A stretch of DNA of 64,000 bases, taken from NCBI GenBank assembly GCA_047495785.1, contig JBLDXI010000009.1, forward strand, positions 1,550,001-1,614,000, read 5' to 3'. The position numbers were made by a program, and so were the translations under genes. Positions 33,777-44,715 of the stretch are shown in pieces. Numbering within the stretch: the first letter of the stretch is position 1; the number at the start of each line of letters is the position of its first letter. The notes below the pieces were generated by a model. The model ran no database searches. It had not been told where the DNA came from and saw only the letters and a list, made by a program, of their open reading frames with translations. This stretch comes from Lepidodermella squamata. Its lineage: Eukaryota; Gastrotricha.

Positions 33777-36700
33777 ATGGAAGATTTGAGGACAGATATT
33801 TTTAAGGCTCTCGAAAAGCTTTGCTTATCATCAGAATCGCCTTCATGCGATCAGTTCAAGGCATGCCCGTCGAATCAACGTAATTGCGTATGCTGCTTGG
33901 TGGAAACAATAATAAGCTTCCGAATCAGCTTGGCCGAGCCGGTTGTTGCCGAAGCTTTCAGTAAACATGCCCTACAACGAACGCCTAAGCCTGATTTTCT
34001 TACCTGCCCGAAATCATCTTACATATGGGAGATACTGGATTTGCTACGCGTATTGTCGACTGCCACTGGTCTTTTCCATAATGCTACGATGAGTAATACT
34101 GAGCTAAACATAGTAACCGTAGCTTTCGACGCTATTTTTTATATGGGAATAATTCCCCTCCTGCCAAGTGGATCAGTCGACCCGTTGGACAATCGCCTCC
34201 CTCAAGATTCAGCTCTTCGCTTGTCGTCAACATATTCTCACGTTTTAATGACAGCTGCAGTACGATTGAGGATTCTAGGCTCTCACGTGAAGGGCTTATG
34301 CTCTTGTGTGTTAACTTCGTCATTCATTTTTGAAGCATTCGTTCTATCACAGAGCAGCCAACATTTCTCAGATTTGATCGCAGCGCTAATTTACCTTAGC
34401 GAATCTCCAGAGGCTATTCAAACTACCACTAGTGAGGTTAGAGGCAGTTGGAAAGACTTGCTGGAGAATGAATTGCTGTCTAGGGCCTCTGTAGCGATTT
34501 CTATGCGCTCGTTATTATTCAACCTTAACAGGGTTACCGTCGACTCTCAAAAGATGAGCCTAATGTACGCGTCTGCTGCTTATGGGCACTTGTTGTCAAA
34601 ACTCGTCGCTTCAAGCAAAGAGGGGGTACGCCATCTTTTGGAAGTTTTCATGGAAACTGGCGGAGATATTTCGTTTGATCGATTTTCTCGCGAAGAAATA
34701 TGGAAAAGAAGTTTGGCAGTCGCGGCCGTGTTGATTCGATGTCCAACTTTTCTAAAGCCCTCAAATTACTACCCGTCGATAGCTAAGCAGCTTGCTTATT
34801 TATTAGACGGGTCAAGTAGGTTGTCGACAGTATTTTGCGCTGGTATTTATGCAGCAATATTGCTGCAGCCGATTCTTTTGGCCAAGAAAAACTCAACGTT
34901 GTCTGTAAAATTATCAAGGTTTTGCCGACTTTATTTTTATCCTATCCTGGTCGAACCCTCGTTTAATCTCGATGATAAGCTGAGCCTTTCATACAAAGAT
35001 GGGTTAACAGAACTCGTCAATGCATCTTGCCTATGCCGCCTTCACGCTTTACTGGACGCTATCCCGACATCAGTATTTGCCCACCTTGATCATTGCGATC
35101 TGCATGTTTTCATTCGAGCGATTACTCCGCTATGCTTCGAGCTTTTTTCATCTCTTCACGAAAATTCGCTCTTGTCGCCCGAAATCTCTCCTATTTGCAT
35201 CAAGATCATGCTGGCATTTACGAAATATTTTCCTGTCGCTCCAAACGGTCAAGGTACCGACATTCTCATCGATTGCGTCCTAAGACCCTTCCTACCCAAA
35301 GGCAAATCTTTCGAGAACTCTCTTGTTCTGCCGGCGGATCGACGTAGCTTCTCTTTCAAGCTGGATGATGACGAAGGCTCAATCGATCTCGAACAGCGGA
35401 TCCGTGGCCTGAAGATGGTTTTTGATAATCAAGCTCGTTCTGAATACGTTTGTGCGATTTGGTCGTTCCTGCTTAGTAGCTTTCGCCGCTTGCTTTTGCA
35501 TTTGGAAGCTAAGCTTCAAACCTCGGAGATTGCTGCCCTTTACATTCTATTGGGACAGTTTTCGGAAGAAGTAGCGGAATTTTCTGAATCGGAATTAGCC
35601 GATATGATGGCATCACCGGAGAAGTTCAACAGCTTGGTGGAATTTGTTGGGTTCTTATGCGATCGATTTGTCATAGTTGCAAACGAATCAGAGCAAGCCG
35701 AAAACGAGAGTGCCAATCTAGTCTCAGTAATAGAAAACACTATCTCTCTTTCAATGTCAATCGTTTCTTCTGTGTTGGTTAACAAGCCCGATGACCAAGA
35801 AATCTTGAGTTCGCTGCAAATTTTGGTTCCAAAGCTAAAAGCTATCCTGGAGTCATCTCTACTTTCTGCAAATATTCAAGAAGTTCTCAAGGCTTTTTTA
35901 GCTTTGTGTTCACCAGAGCAGTTTTCAAAATTGAAACCAAAACTTGGTGCAGAATTCGATAATGCTAAAATATCAGACTCTTTCAAAGCGGCCATCAATG
36001 GCATTGCCGATCCCATGTGCGCTGTAAAGGGTCATGGCTTGATAGCAGCCACAAGGCTAATCGAGTCCAAGCATGAAGTCGTGGCAGATATTTCGGTTCC
36101 ACTGGTCTTTCACCTATTCTTCCAATGTCTAGCTCACGAAGACACATACGTGCATCTGAATGCGACTAATGCAATGACATCACTAGCTTTGAAATTTCAC
36201 AAGGTTCTCGTTCCTAAACTGGCCAACATTTATGCGGGTCTACCAGATGACGAGGCTAAAATCTCCCGAACAGATGTTGATACGCGGCTGCGAATCGGCG
36301 AGTGTCTCTGTCGCGTCATCAAAGGATTGGGTGATCTGGCTCCAATTTACCGAGAGAATCTATTGAACAGTTGTCTCATCGCAGCGAAAGCGTGTGATTT
36401 GAATGAAAGTACCCTTGATGATGAGGAGAAAGAAGATAATGAAATCAGAATGCGATCAAGCGCGATATCGACCCTTGGTCAATTGGCTGGTGGTTTAAAA
36501 TTTTCATTGGCAGCGAATTCAGGCGAAGTTCTAGCGTGCTTAGCCGGATATTTGGCTAGTCGGATTGAACATTTGGAAGTAAGACGAGCCGCCGCTTGCG
36601 CTCTGGTGCTACTTCTTCGCGGATTTGATGATAACAGGAGTCATATTTTCTCCTTGGCTGATATTCTTCGTGACGTTGGGCGAATTCTTCGCCAAAATCG

Positions 36701-36824
36701 AGCTTCTTGCCTCGATGAAGTGCTTGCTTTGCATATTGATCTTGGACTACAGGAAATCGACCGTCTGGGCAAACTTTTACTTGAACCCGAGCATCAGATG
36801 CGCACCTTGATCAAATTGGCGTGA
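33777..36824 (+). CDS. TANGO6: TANGO6 (transport and Golgi organization 6)
   Basis: Intronless frame of 1015 residues; the first ATG in frame is 33777, as a stop lies shortly before. The protein is all-helical with HEAT/ARM-like repeats. The C-terminal third carries the family signature: DPMCAVKGHGLIAATRLIE, HEDTYVHLNATNAMTSLA, RLRIGECLCRVIKGLGDLAPIY, RMRSSAISTLGQLAG and EVRRAAACALVLLLRG. TANGO6 (TMCO7) was found in fly screens for secretion and Golgi organisation; its biochemical role is unclear. The length agrees with the family (about 1,000-1,100). TRMT112 follows after 76 bp. Confidence 0.88.
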   Translation: MEDLRTDIFKALEKLCLSSESPSCDQFKACPSNQRNCVCCLVETIISFRISLAEPVVAEAFSKHALQRTPKPDFLTCPKSSYIWEILDLLRVLSTATGLFHNATMSNTELNIVTVAFDAIFYMGIIPLLPSGSVDPLDNRLPQDSALRLSSTYSHVLMTAAVRLRILGSHVKGLCSCVLTSSFIFEAFVLSQSSQHFSDLIAALIYLSESPEAIQTTTSEVRGSWKDLLENELLSRASVAISMRSLLFNLNRVTVDSQKMSLMYASAAYGHLLSKLVASSKEGVRHLLEVFMETGGDISFDRFSREEIWKRSLAVAAVLIRCPTFLKPSNYYPSIAKQLAYLLDGSSRLSTVFCAGIYAAILLQPILLAKKNSTLSVKLSRFCRLYFYPILVEPSFNLDDKLSLSYKDGLTELVNASCLCRLHALLDAIPTSVFAHLDHCDLHVFIRAITPLCFELFSSLHENSLLSPEISPICIKIMLAFTKYFPVAPNGQGTDILIDCVLRPFLPKGKSFENSLVLPADRRSFSFKLDDDEGSIDLEQRIRGLKMVFDNQARSEYVCAIWSFLLSSFRRLLLHLEAKLQTSEIAALYILLGQFSEEVAEFSESELADMMASPEKFNSLVEFVGFLCDRFVIVANESEQAENESANLVSVIENTISLSMSIVSSVLVNKPDDQEILSSLQILVPKLKAILESSLLSANIQEVLKAFLALCSPEQFSKLKPKLGAEFDNAKISDSFKAAINGIADPMCAVKGHGLIAATRLIESKHEVVADISVPLVFHLFFQCLAHEDTYVHLNATNAMTSLALKFHKVLVPKLANIYAGLPDDEAKISRTDVDTRLRIGECLCRVIKGLGDLAPIYRENLLNSCLIAAKACDLNESTLDDEEKEDNEIRMRSSAISTLGQLAGGLKFSLAANSGEVLACLAGYLASRIEHLEVRRAAACALVLLLRGFDDNRSHIFSLADILRDVGRILRQNRASCLDEVLALHIDLGLQEIDRLGKLLLEPEHQMRTLIKLA

Positions 36825-36854
36825 AAAAATGAATTTCTTTATTTGTTTTATTGT

Positions 36855-36900
36855 AATTTGCCTACATTATTCTAGTTTTGAATTATTTTAAACGAGAAAC
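36855..36900 (+). other. Candidate trans-splice acceptor before TRMT112
   Basis: GCCTACATTATTCTAG ends at 36875, 25 nt before the TRMT112 ATG, inside a spacer of only 76 bp. No room for an independent promoter is apparent. Confidence 0.5.
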
Positions 36901-37443
36901 ATGAAGCTCATCACCCATAATATGCTAACTTCGAACATCATCAAAGGTGTTACAAAAGGATACCCGTTGAAAATTATCGTGAGCTTCGGAATATTTTTTA
37001 AATTTTGCGCTAATTTATCAATTCATATTTTACAGGCCGCGCAAGTCAAGAAAAATGAAGTTGATTTCAACCCAAATTTCATTTCGAGGATTCTTAAGAA
37101 AATTGAATGGCCTGTGTTAGTAGATGCTGCCAAGACGGTTCGTTCGGTACATTTAACCATTCTCTTTGTTAATGCGACGAAATTACTTTCATCCTAATTG
37201 CAGGTTGGAGAAGGCGATTCGCTTCCGGCCGCTCTGCCCAGTGATTATGAAAGCGACGAGTCTTTGCTGAAAAAAGTCCATCACTACCTGCTTGAGGTGG
37301 AAATCCAAGAGGGCGAACTTGAATGCCCTGAAACTGGCCGCCGATTTCCCATTCGAAACGGCATTCCCAACATGCTGTTGAACGAAGATGAAGTCGATCG
37401 TTCAGGAAAATCGACCACAAGCCAAGCACAGGCGCAAAATTAG
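36901..37443 (+). CDS. TRMT112: Multifunctional methyltransferase activator TRMT112
   Basis: Three exons (36901-36978, 37036-37137, 37204-37443) give 139 residues. MKLITHNML at the start, [17 protein letters not shown] in the middle, and [31 protein letters not shown] at the end are hallmark TRMT112 segments. One of the paired Cys of the zinc-binding site (ECPETG) is visible; metazoan forms often lack the full set. The protein is the obligate partner of several methyltransferases acting on tRNA, 18S rRNA and the translation release factor eRF1. It lies 76 bp after TANGO6. Confidence 0.92.
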
Positions 37444-37589
37444 CCTGTCAGAACTCAAGTGTCAATAGTCAATATTGGATGAAAAATAACTATTCATTCC
37501 CCTAATAGAATGCCTGATTTGTTGGGCTTGTCATTCCGGATATTAAATCGATTTTATTGAAATTCAATTTAAATTTGAATTAGAATTAT

Positions 37590-40500
37590 TATTATTATCT
37601 TGAAGCTGATAGATACGGAGGTAGAGGAAGAGGCAGTGGCAGAGGCAGAGGCGGAAGAACCCCAGGTGATTCGTTTTCTCTTACTTACTCTGTTTCTTAC
37701 TCCTTTCTCCTTGCTCTCCTTTTACAGATGTTATACCGGAGCAGTCTGTTGGAAGAGGTGCAGGCGCAATCAGGCCAAGAGCGGGCGCAAATGTTACAAG
37801 AGGTAATTCGAACTTGATCATTAGAATGATCTTAAGCTTAACTTTTTTGTATTAGTTGCTATCCCTCAAGTTAGAGTTGCAGCCGCTGTTCAAAGAGGTG
37901 CTCCCTCAATTCCTGACGTCCCTGGACCCTCCAACGTTTCTCCTGTTGTTATTGGTATACCTATTACATTGCCAACCTAAAAGAACTAAAGCTATACCTT
38001 TCTTTTAGGCGTTAAAGGACAAGCACCACCGATGTTGATTAGCACTCCTTTATCCGTTCTCCCGAAAAGACAGCGTTTGATCGGCCTTCCTGTCAATATG
38101 TTAAGAAGTAAGCAGTAAATTGAGTTTAGTTAAGGTTGAGAGATTACATGAATTTGCATTAGATCCTCCGCCTGTTCAACTACGTCCTTCCTCCCCTATG
38201 GTGCTTACTCCTGTTGGGCTAAGAACGCCACAAGCTGCTTCCCAGTCTCACTTTCTCAGCCCTGACCTAAACATCCACCTGCTGACGCGGGCGGAACAGC
38301 TTGCTCTCTCTCAAGACTTATTACATAGTTTTCCTCAGGAGGAAGGTGCTAACGTCATTGATCCTGAAGATGAGCCTGTGGAAGCTAATCTGGAACAAGA
38401 TGAGGAGTCAGTGGTCGATGTCAGAAAGAAGACATACCGAGCTGCACGTAAGCCGTACAATGAGAATGCTGTCGAGAGAAACGAATTGGGACGAATGGAT
38501 CAAGTTTGCTCTCACTGTGGCGCGAAATTTTTTTTGGGCGAGAAAACTTCAGGCTCTAAAACACAGCCCAAATATTCCAGGTGCTGTAATCACGGAAAGG
38601 TATGAAATACTACTATTTGGTTTTGCGGTCGTTTAACCGCTCTTAATTGCAGGTTGAACTTCCTGAAATGGAGTAACCACCGCATTTGCTCAGGAGACTA
38701 CTCACTTCAAACGACGAGGACGCCAAGGATTTCAGGCAAAACATCAGAGCTTACAATAATGTCCTCGCCTTTACTTCTCTCGGCTGCGAAGGCCTCGACA
38801 AAACCGTCACACACGGTCGTCTCGGAGCTTTCACCTTTCGAATGTGCGGAGAAATGCGGCGCTACCACGGTCCCCTTCATCCACAGGGTAGTGAATCGCC
38901 GAAATTTGCTCAATGTTATATCTACGATGTCAACAACAAACTTAACAACAGACTCTCGCATATGTCTTCGCTCAACCGCGCAGTTCTTTCTTCCCTACAG
39001 CCCTTGATGCACGATATTAACCCCTACGCTGGACTTTACAAGATGGCTCTCGAAATATTGAACTCGAGATCTGACAATGTAACCGTACTTCTTCGGTCTC
39101 ATCGGACTGTTGATCGTCGCCGTTATAATCTATCTCAAACTGGCGAGCTTGCTGTTATCGTACCCACCTCTACTGACTCTGAAATGAAGCACCGAGATAT
39201 CTTTTTACAACTGCGATCGGGTATTCTGACCCGAATCAACGAGCTGAGCCCACACTACGACCCTCTGCGATACGTGTTGATGTTTGCAGAAGGCCAGCCG
39301 GGCTACTCCCTTGGTATACCGAATGCTGATCAATCCGGCTCATTGACTGCGATTGACTATTATTTTTATCGAATTCACATTCGGGACGGGTGGATGCATC
39401 GTTGTGGCAGGCTGTTCCACGAATACATCGTCGACCAGTATGTCAAGATCGAAGGTGCGAGGTTACTTTACCACAAACTTAACCAGGACCAACTTCGCAG
39501 TGACGTGGTTCGAGGGTTGACCGATGCGATGACTGCCGGAGAAGTCGATCCCTCCAAAATTGGCAAACGTATTATCTTGCCTTCTTCTTTCGTTGGTTCG
39601 GAAAACCTGATTTGTTCGTTACTTTCACCTGTAATCCGAAATGGGACGAGATTCAACGTGAGCTGAGGCCAACTGAGACCGCAGCTGACAGGCCGGACAT
39701 CGTTGTCCGTGTTTTCGCTATGAAACTACGCGAGCTCCTCGACAAAATTTTGGTCAAGCAGGTCCTTGGAAAAGTTGCAGCACACATATATGTCATTGAG
39801 TTCCAGAAACGAGGTCTCCCCCACGCTCATATCTTGCCAATAAATGAAAGATGAAAGATGAAAGACAATGATAAACGAAAGACCGACGCCGATATTGACG
39901 CTTTGGTTTGTGCTGAAATCCCCGATGAAACAACTTCTCCTCGGCTTTACAAGGCCGTTACAACCTGCATGATGCACGGCCCATGTGGCACCGAGTTTCC
40001 AAATTCACCATGTATGGAGAACGGACGATGTACCAAAAACTTTCCCAATAAGTTTTGCGATGAAACAAGCGCTGAACGTGATGGCTACCCCGAATACAGG
40101 CGAAGAAACGATGGTCGAAAAGTTAAATCCAGGAATAACGTCGAGTTAGATAACCGATGGGTTGTGCCGTATAACCCGTTTTTGTCAGCGATGTTCGACG
40201 CACACATCAACGTCGAAGTTTGCAGCACATTATCCGCAGTCAAATACATGTACAATTACGTTTATAAAGGTGACATTTTTGCAATAATCAATACGCCCTT
40301 TTTAAATTGTTCTTTTTAAATTTTAGGACATGACAAAGCGCTATTCACCAGATCTGTTAATGAAGACCCCGAGGCAATCGACGAAATAAAACGGTTCGTT
40401 GACGCGAGGTATATCTCCACCTCTGATGCGTGCTGGCGAATATTTGGATATTCCCTTCACCGTGAAAATCCGGCCGTTTACAGGTTATCATTACACCTAC

Positions 40501-41495
40501 CCGATAACCAGCCTGTGTATTTCCGCGCCAATGAAAACATCAACAACATCCCCAGCCATCGCTTTCGGACGTCGTTGACTGCTTTCTTCGAATTGTGTCG
40601 CGATGACTCATCTGCTAGAAGTTTGTCATATCCAGAAATTTCATGGCATTATAGATGGGATGCCAAGCATCGGAAATGGGTAAAACGGCAACGCGGAGGT
40701 GGCTGTGTCGGGCGAATTTTTGCAGCTCATCCAAACCAAGGTGAACTCTATTGCCTCCGTCTTCTCCTCCATGACGTCATAGGTCCTCAATCTTTCGACC
40801 ATCTCAAAACGGTTAATAGGGTTAAGAAAGAGTCCTTTCGAGCCGCTTGCAAAGCTCTAAACCTTATCGAGAACGAGGAGGAGTCCCGGGAATGCCTTCT
40901 TGAAGCTCGGACTCATTCCATGCCGCCTGCGCTTCGACAGCTTTTCTCAACAATTCTGCTGTATTGTATGCCGGCGGAACCTGAGAAGCTATGGGAGGAA
41001 TTCAAAGCCGATTTATGCCACGACTATTCCAGAATGGCCGGCCTAACCACTGCGGACGTCGAAAACCGCGCTTTGTTGGACATCGAGTCACATCTGTCAT
41101 CTCAGGGAAGCACCCTTGCGGATTTCCCAGCAATGCCGCTCTGTCGTGTTGTTGACGCCGTGTCACGAGTAATTCAAGAACACACCAACTTCGACCTCGC
41201 GCAGCTGGCTTCACAAGCCCTGGAAGCGAAGAACTTACTGAACGCCGAGCAGCGATCTGCTTCTGACCTCATTGTCGACAGTGCCGTTAATAAACTGGGC
41301 CACCTCTTCATGCTGTTGGGTTTGGCGGGTCTGGAAAAAGTTTCCTACTGAATGGAGTTATGGATGAAGTCCGGTCAAAGGGTCGCGTAGTTCTATCTTG
41401 CGCTTCTTCCGGTATAGCTTCCCTACTTCTTCATAACGGCAGAATGGCTCAAAATACCTATCGAAGGCGTTAATGAAAACACGACTTATATTCCG
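37590..41495 (+). mobile_element. Decayed Helitron (Rep-helicase element)
   Basis: The 5' part is a Gly-Arg-rich segment (GGRGRGSGRGRGG at about 37615-37655) followed by small exons joined by GT-AG introns (about 37665-37728, 37803-37854, 37955-38009), an oddity for a transposon. Then come a CxxC...CC zinc region (38505-38590), a long Rep-type frame (38686-39666), a frameshift, and the rolling-circle HUH motif GLPHAHILP at about 39810-39840. Another frame (40515-41351) reaches the helicase start, where the Walker A loop AGSGKS is split by a one-base deletion at about 41330. The rest of the helicase is missing. At least two frameshifts, an in-frame stop and the truncation make it inactive. Confidence 0.85.
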
Positions 41496-41533
41496 GCAAG
41501 CAGAATATAATATAAATGTTATATTCTGCTTGC
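41496..41533. repeat. 15-bp perfect hairpin at element junction
   Basis: GCAAGCAGAATATAA (41496-41510) is followed after 8 nt by its exact complement (41519-41533). It lies between the truncated Helitron and the non-LTR element's start. It could be a small inverted-repeat insertion or a structured end; Helitron 3' hairpins are usually GC-rich and followed by CTRR, which this is not. Confidence 0.6.
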
Positions 41534-43720
41534 GCTACTGCAGCGGTACACTTACTTAACTACTTACGATGGCCGGCAATAAAGGCGGGAAGAAGAAGAA
41601 GAAGGCAGCTCCTACATTTTCCCTGTTTAAGGCTCTGCGGGGCCTGGACGCTGCTGACATCGCCAATGTGCTGAAGATGATCGCGGCGCTCAAGGCCGCG
41701 AAGGGTTGGAGACTCTCTCGGTTAGTGGCGAGGTCCACATGGACTCGGCTGACGAGAGTGGCGACGAGCCACCTACGCTCATCTATGCTGGCGCGGCCAC
41801 GTCCACGGCCTCGTCTCAGCGCCCGTCGTCGCACCCGACGGCCCCTGACCCTCGTGTTAAGCCGCCGCCCCAATGCACTCCTCCTGCGGGTGCTGCCCCT
41901 GCTCCGTCCACTGCTGCCAACACCGGTTCTTTTCGCACTGTCATAATCGATGGAATACACGGCATTCGGCGGAACGAACTTGAGCCCAGAATCTACGAGG
42001 CTGTCGCCTGGCTTCGACCCGAAACCGTTGTTATCATGGCTAGTGGTGGCTTGCGTATCATCTGTAAAACCCCCGCTGATGCTCAACGCCTTCTCGACCG
42101 CGATGGGTTCGCTCCTGAGGCCTTTCGTGGCTCCGCATTTCGCGTCCACCGCCGCGGACAGCCAGACCCTAAGGTTGATAAGTCCAAGCAAGCTGACAAG
42201 GACAGTCGTTCGGTGATCACTGCCCGGCTGCCTGGGTTCTATACTACTGACCAGCTTCTGAAGCACCTGAAGAACGTCGTCGAAATTCGTGACATGCCAG
42301 TTCACTCCCCCGGCGATGACCCGCTCCGCGTCGTCGTCCTCGCTGCGTGTATGCGCTGCGCCCAGTTTGGGCACGTCGAAGTTGACTGCTGCGGCAGAAA
42401 AAGACGCCCTGTGTGGGCGCTGCGCCTCGCCGAACCATAAAACTGCTCAGTGCGAAGCGCCGCGCGAATCCCTCGCCTGCGTCAACTGTCCGGACGGCGG
42501 CACGCCTCGCCATTCCAGTCTATGGCGCGGCTGTCCTCAGTTCAAGGCCGCTAAAGTGCAGGAGGCCGAGTCCCGTGCTGCCCCCGCCGAGGCGAAACGT
42601 GCTCGTGTCGCTCGCCAGAAGAAGATCACGCCACCGACCGCGCCGCCTAAGCCCCCTCCGGGCCGCGTTTTCCGAGTTGCCACTCGCGATCTTCTCGGCT
42701 CCGCGCCGCCGCCCCCACCGCAACTCCCGCCTGTTAACCCAAAAATATCGGTAGGTTGTACTATTACTCCAAGGTTAACCCTGCTATCCGTAACCAGTTC
42801 CAGACGCTCGACGGCGCTCGTCTGTTCGAAATGATGGACCCCCGCCTGAAGAAGTTCGAGGAAAAGGAGGTTGCCTACGGCCAGCGTCTTCTACGGCTTG
42901 AGAACGCCTTCGTTGAGATCACGGGCCTTGTCAAAGCGGTCGTGCATCCGCCTCCCGTTCCCGCGGCTGGTGGCCCGCCGCCCCCGCCTCAGCTCCTCCG
43001 CCGTCTTCCGTCTCGGCCCCGCGCGGGTAGAGATCGATCGCATCTCGCGGTGGTCCCACGAGTGGCGCCAGAAGTTTATTGCGTGGAAAAGCGAAGCCAT
43101 GCCGTTTGCCTGGCGCTCGTACCAGACCCGTCTGCACCTCGACGGCTCGATGATCCCTCAAGTTGCCGCGATTCGTGTACTCGGCGTGCACCTTGACGCA
43201 AAGCTGACTTGGAAGTCGCACGTCGACCAGATCGTCAACCGCAGCTGCACCCGGAACCTGCCACACTTTCGACGTATTGCCTGCACCCATGGCCTCTCTC
43301 GCCGATGGCGTCGCACCGCCTACCTCAGCCTTGTCCGATCCACCGCCACTTACGGCAACGTCGTGTTTTGTACCGCGCCTAAGAGGCAGCTGAAGCGGCT
43401 TGATGTGTTGCAGAACGACTGTCCGCGCTGCCTGCTAAACATCCGCCGCGATGACCGGGTCCGTGTCTCGGAGTTGGAACGCCGCTGTAGCGTGAAGAGC
43501 CTGCCTGCCTTCTTCGAACAGACCCAGCGCCGTTATGCTGCGAATGCTGTCCGGTTCGTCCTCCCTCTTAGAGAAGAAATTGAGCGGCTCCGCCTCTCCG
43601 CGAACCCGGTGCCCCGTTCCCCGCTGGCCTTGATCGCCAGCAGGCTTCCTCGGGGTCCTTTGCCCACTTTCGATGTCTGATCTTGCCGCCTCTCCCTCTC
43701 CCTCTCCCTCTCCCTCTATC
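41534..43720 (+). mobile_element. Internally deleted non-LTR retrotransposon
   Basis: ORF1 starts at 41569 with a Lys-rich N-terminus, shifts frame near 41700, and continues to three zinc knuckles at about 42345-42545 (CMRCAQFGHVEVDC, CGRCASPNHKTAQC, CVNCPDGGTPRHSSLWRGC), the arrangement of gag-like ORF1 in R1/Jockey/I-type LINEs. It ends in a proline-rich stretch near 42960-43010. Directly after, the frame becomes the region behind the reverse transcriptase (IRVLGVHLDAKLTWKSHV, RSTATYGNVVF) up to 43680. Endonuclease and nearly all of the reverse transcriptase are gone. GC content is far above the flanks. It ends with a TCTCCC tandem repeat. Confidence 0.82.
43691..43716 (+). repeat. (TCTCCC)n tandem repeat at LINE 3' end
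   Basis: Four to five TCTCCC units follow about 10 bp after the last stop codon of the LINE. Some LINE clades end in short tandem repeats rather than poly(A), so this is probably the element's own 3' end. Confidence 0.7.
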
Positions 43721-43827
43721 CTTTGCTTTCTCCTCTCTCTACCCTTCTTCTTCCTCCTTTTCTCCCTCGCTGTGTTTACATGTCTGTCTGCTTTCGATAA
43801 CTAATCCATCACCCCGCCCACTTGTGT

Positions 43828-44039
43828 CATGTGACGTAGATGTTGACGGACGCAGGACTACCCCGATTTTTTGCCTGAAAACATCGCGAAAAAGATAATG
43901 AGCCAAGCTTGGCTCATTATCTCGTTCGATTTATCATTGTTTTGATGCAGAGGCCGGGCCGAATTTCTGAATATTCGTGTTTTGTGGCTCAGGCAAAAAA
44001 TCGGGGTAGTCCTGCGTCCGTCAACATCTACGTCACATG
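43828..44039. mobile_element. hAT-like MITE, 212 bp, with 8-bp target duplication
   Basis: The terminal inverted repeats are identical over 51 bp, beginning CATGTGACGTAGATG. They are flanked by the direct repeat ACTTGTGT (43820-43827 and 44040-44047), an 8-bp target duplication as made by hAT transposases. A smaller palindrome (AATGAGCCAAGCTTGGCTCATT) lies inside. The perfect ends suggest a recent insertion. It sits about 80 bp before the MED22 ATG. Confidence 0.85.
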
Positions 44040-44121
44040 ACTTGTGTCGGCCAATTGTTGTCCAAGTCTTTTTTTACTCTGTTATTACACGTAGGTTTTT
44101 CTAGTTTGAATTGGAATTATT

Positions 44122-44629
44122 ATGGCCAGTGCTCAATCTCAGCAAAGCGTCGATGCCAGTCGCAGAAGTTTAGTGAAAACTTACGAGCGCCGAATCCGAG
44201 AATCAGCCGCGATTATGTTGGACTCGATGGACAAAATTGCTGATCTGGCAAAAATATCGGTTGGTGGCAGCAGTGATTACGGTCAAGTGCCTAAGTAAGG
44301 ATTCAAACGATATCGATTATCGATTTCATTTTGGATTTTCAATTTTTATTCACAGACTAGCTCGGGCCGAGTTGGATGCCGGTGAAATGTCCGTACGAGT
44401 GGGAAATCTAATTCGCGCCTCGCAGGCTTTACTTCGAATCGCGTCAGAGCTCCGTCAACTGGCAGTTTTGTCTGATCTCCCAGCCGCAGCTGCTGAAATG
44501 ACCGAGACTACAGTCGCCTGTCGCAAGAAAGAACTCGAAATCAACAACCGCATTGAAACTGTGAAACAAGAAATTGCCAATGAACTTTTCATTCTCGAAG
44601 AAGAATATTTCACCAGTCCGGTGCAATAA
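44122..44629 (+). CDS. MED22: Mediator complex subunit 22
   Basis: Two exons (44122-44294 and 44356-44629) give 148 residues. The protein is helical with SLVKTYERRIRESAAIMLDSMDKIADLAKI at the start, RAELDAGEMSVRVGNLIRASQALLRIASELRQ in the middle, and a long C-terminal helix; this matches MED22 (Surf5), a head-module subunit linking activators to RNA polymerase II. Length is normal. A splice acceptor (ACACGTAG, ending 44093) precedes the ATG by 28 nt. The MITE inserted just upstream may lie in its promoter. HDHD3 follows after 86 bp. Confidence 0.9.
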
Positions 44630-44669
44630 GCTCAATTGAATTATTTCATTTTTATCTTATTAAACATTT

Positions 44670-44715
44670 CCTCGTAACTTTTCATCATATATAGGAATTT
44701 TTTATTTCAAATAAA
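44670..44715 (+). other. Candidate trans-splice acceptor before HDHD3
   Basis: TTTTCATCATATATAG ends at 44694, 21 nt before the HDHD3 ATG at 44716, in an 86-bp spacer after MED22. Confidence 0.45.
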
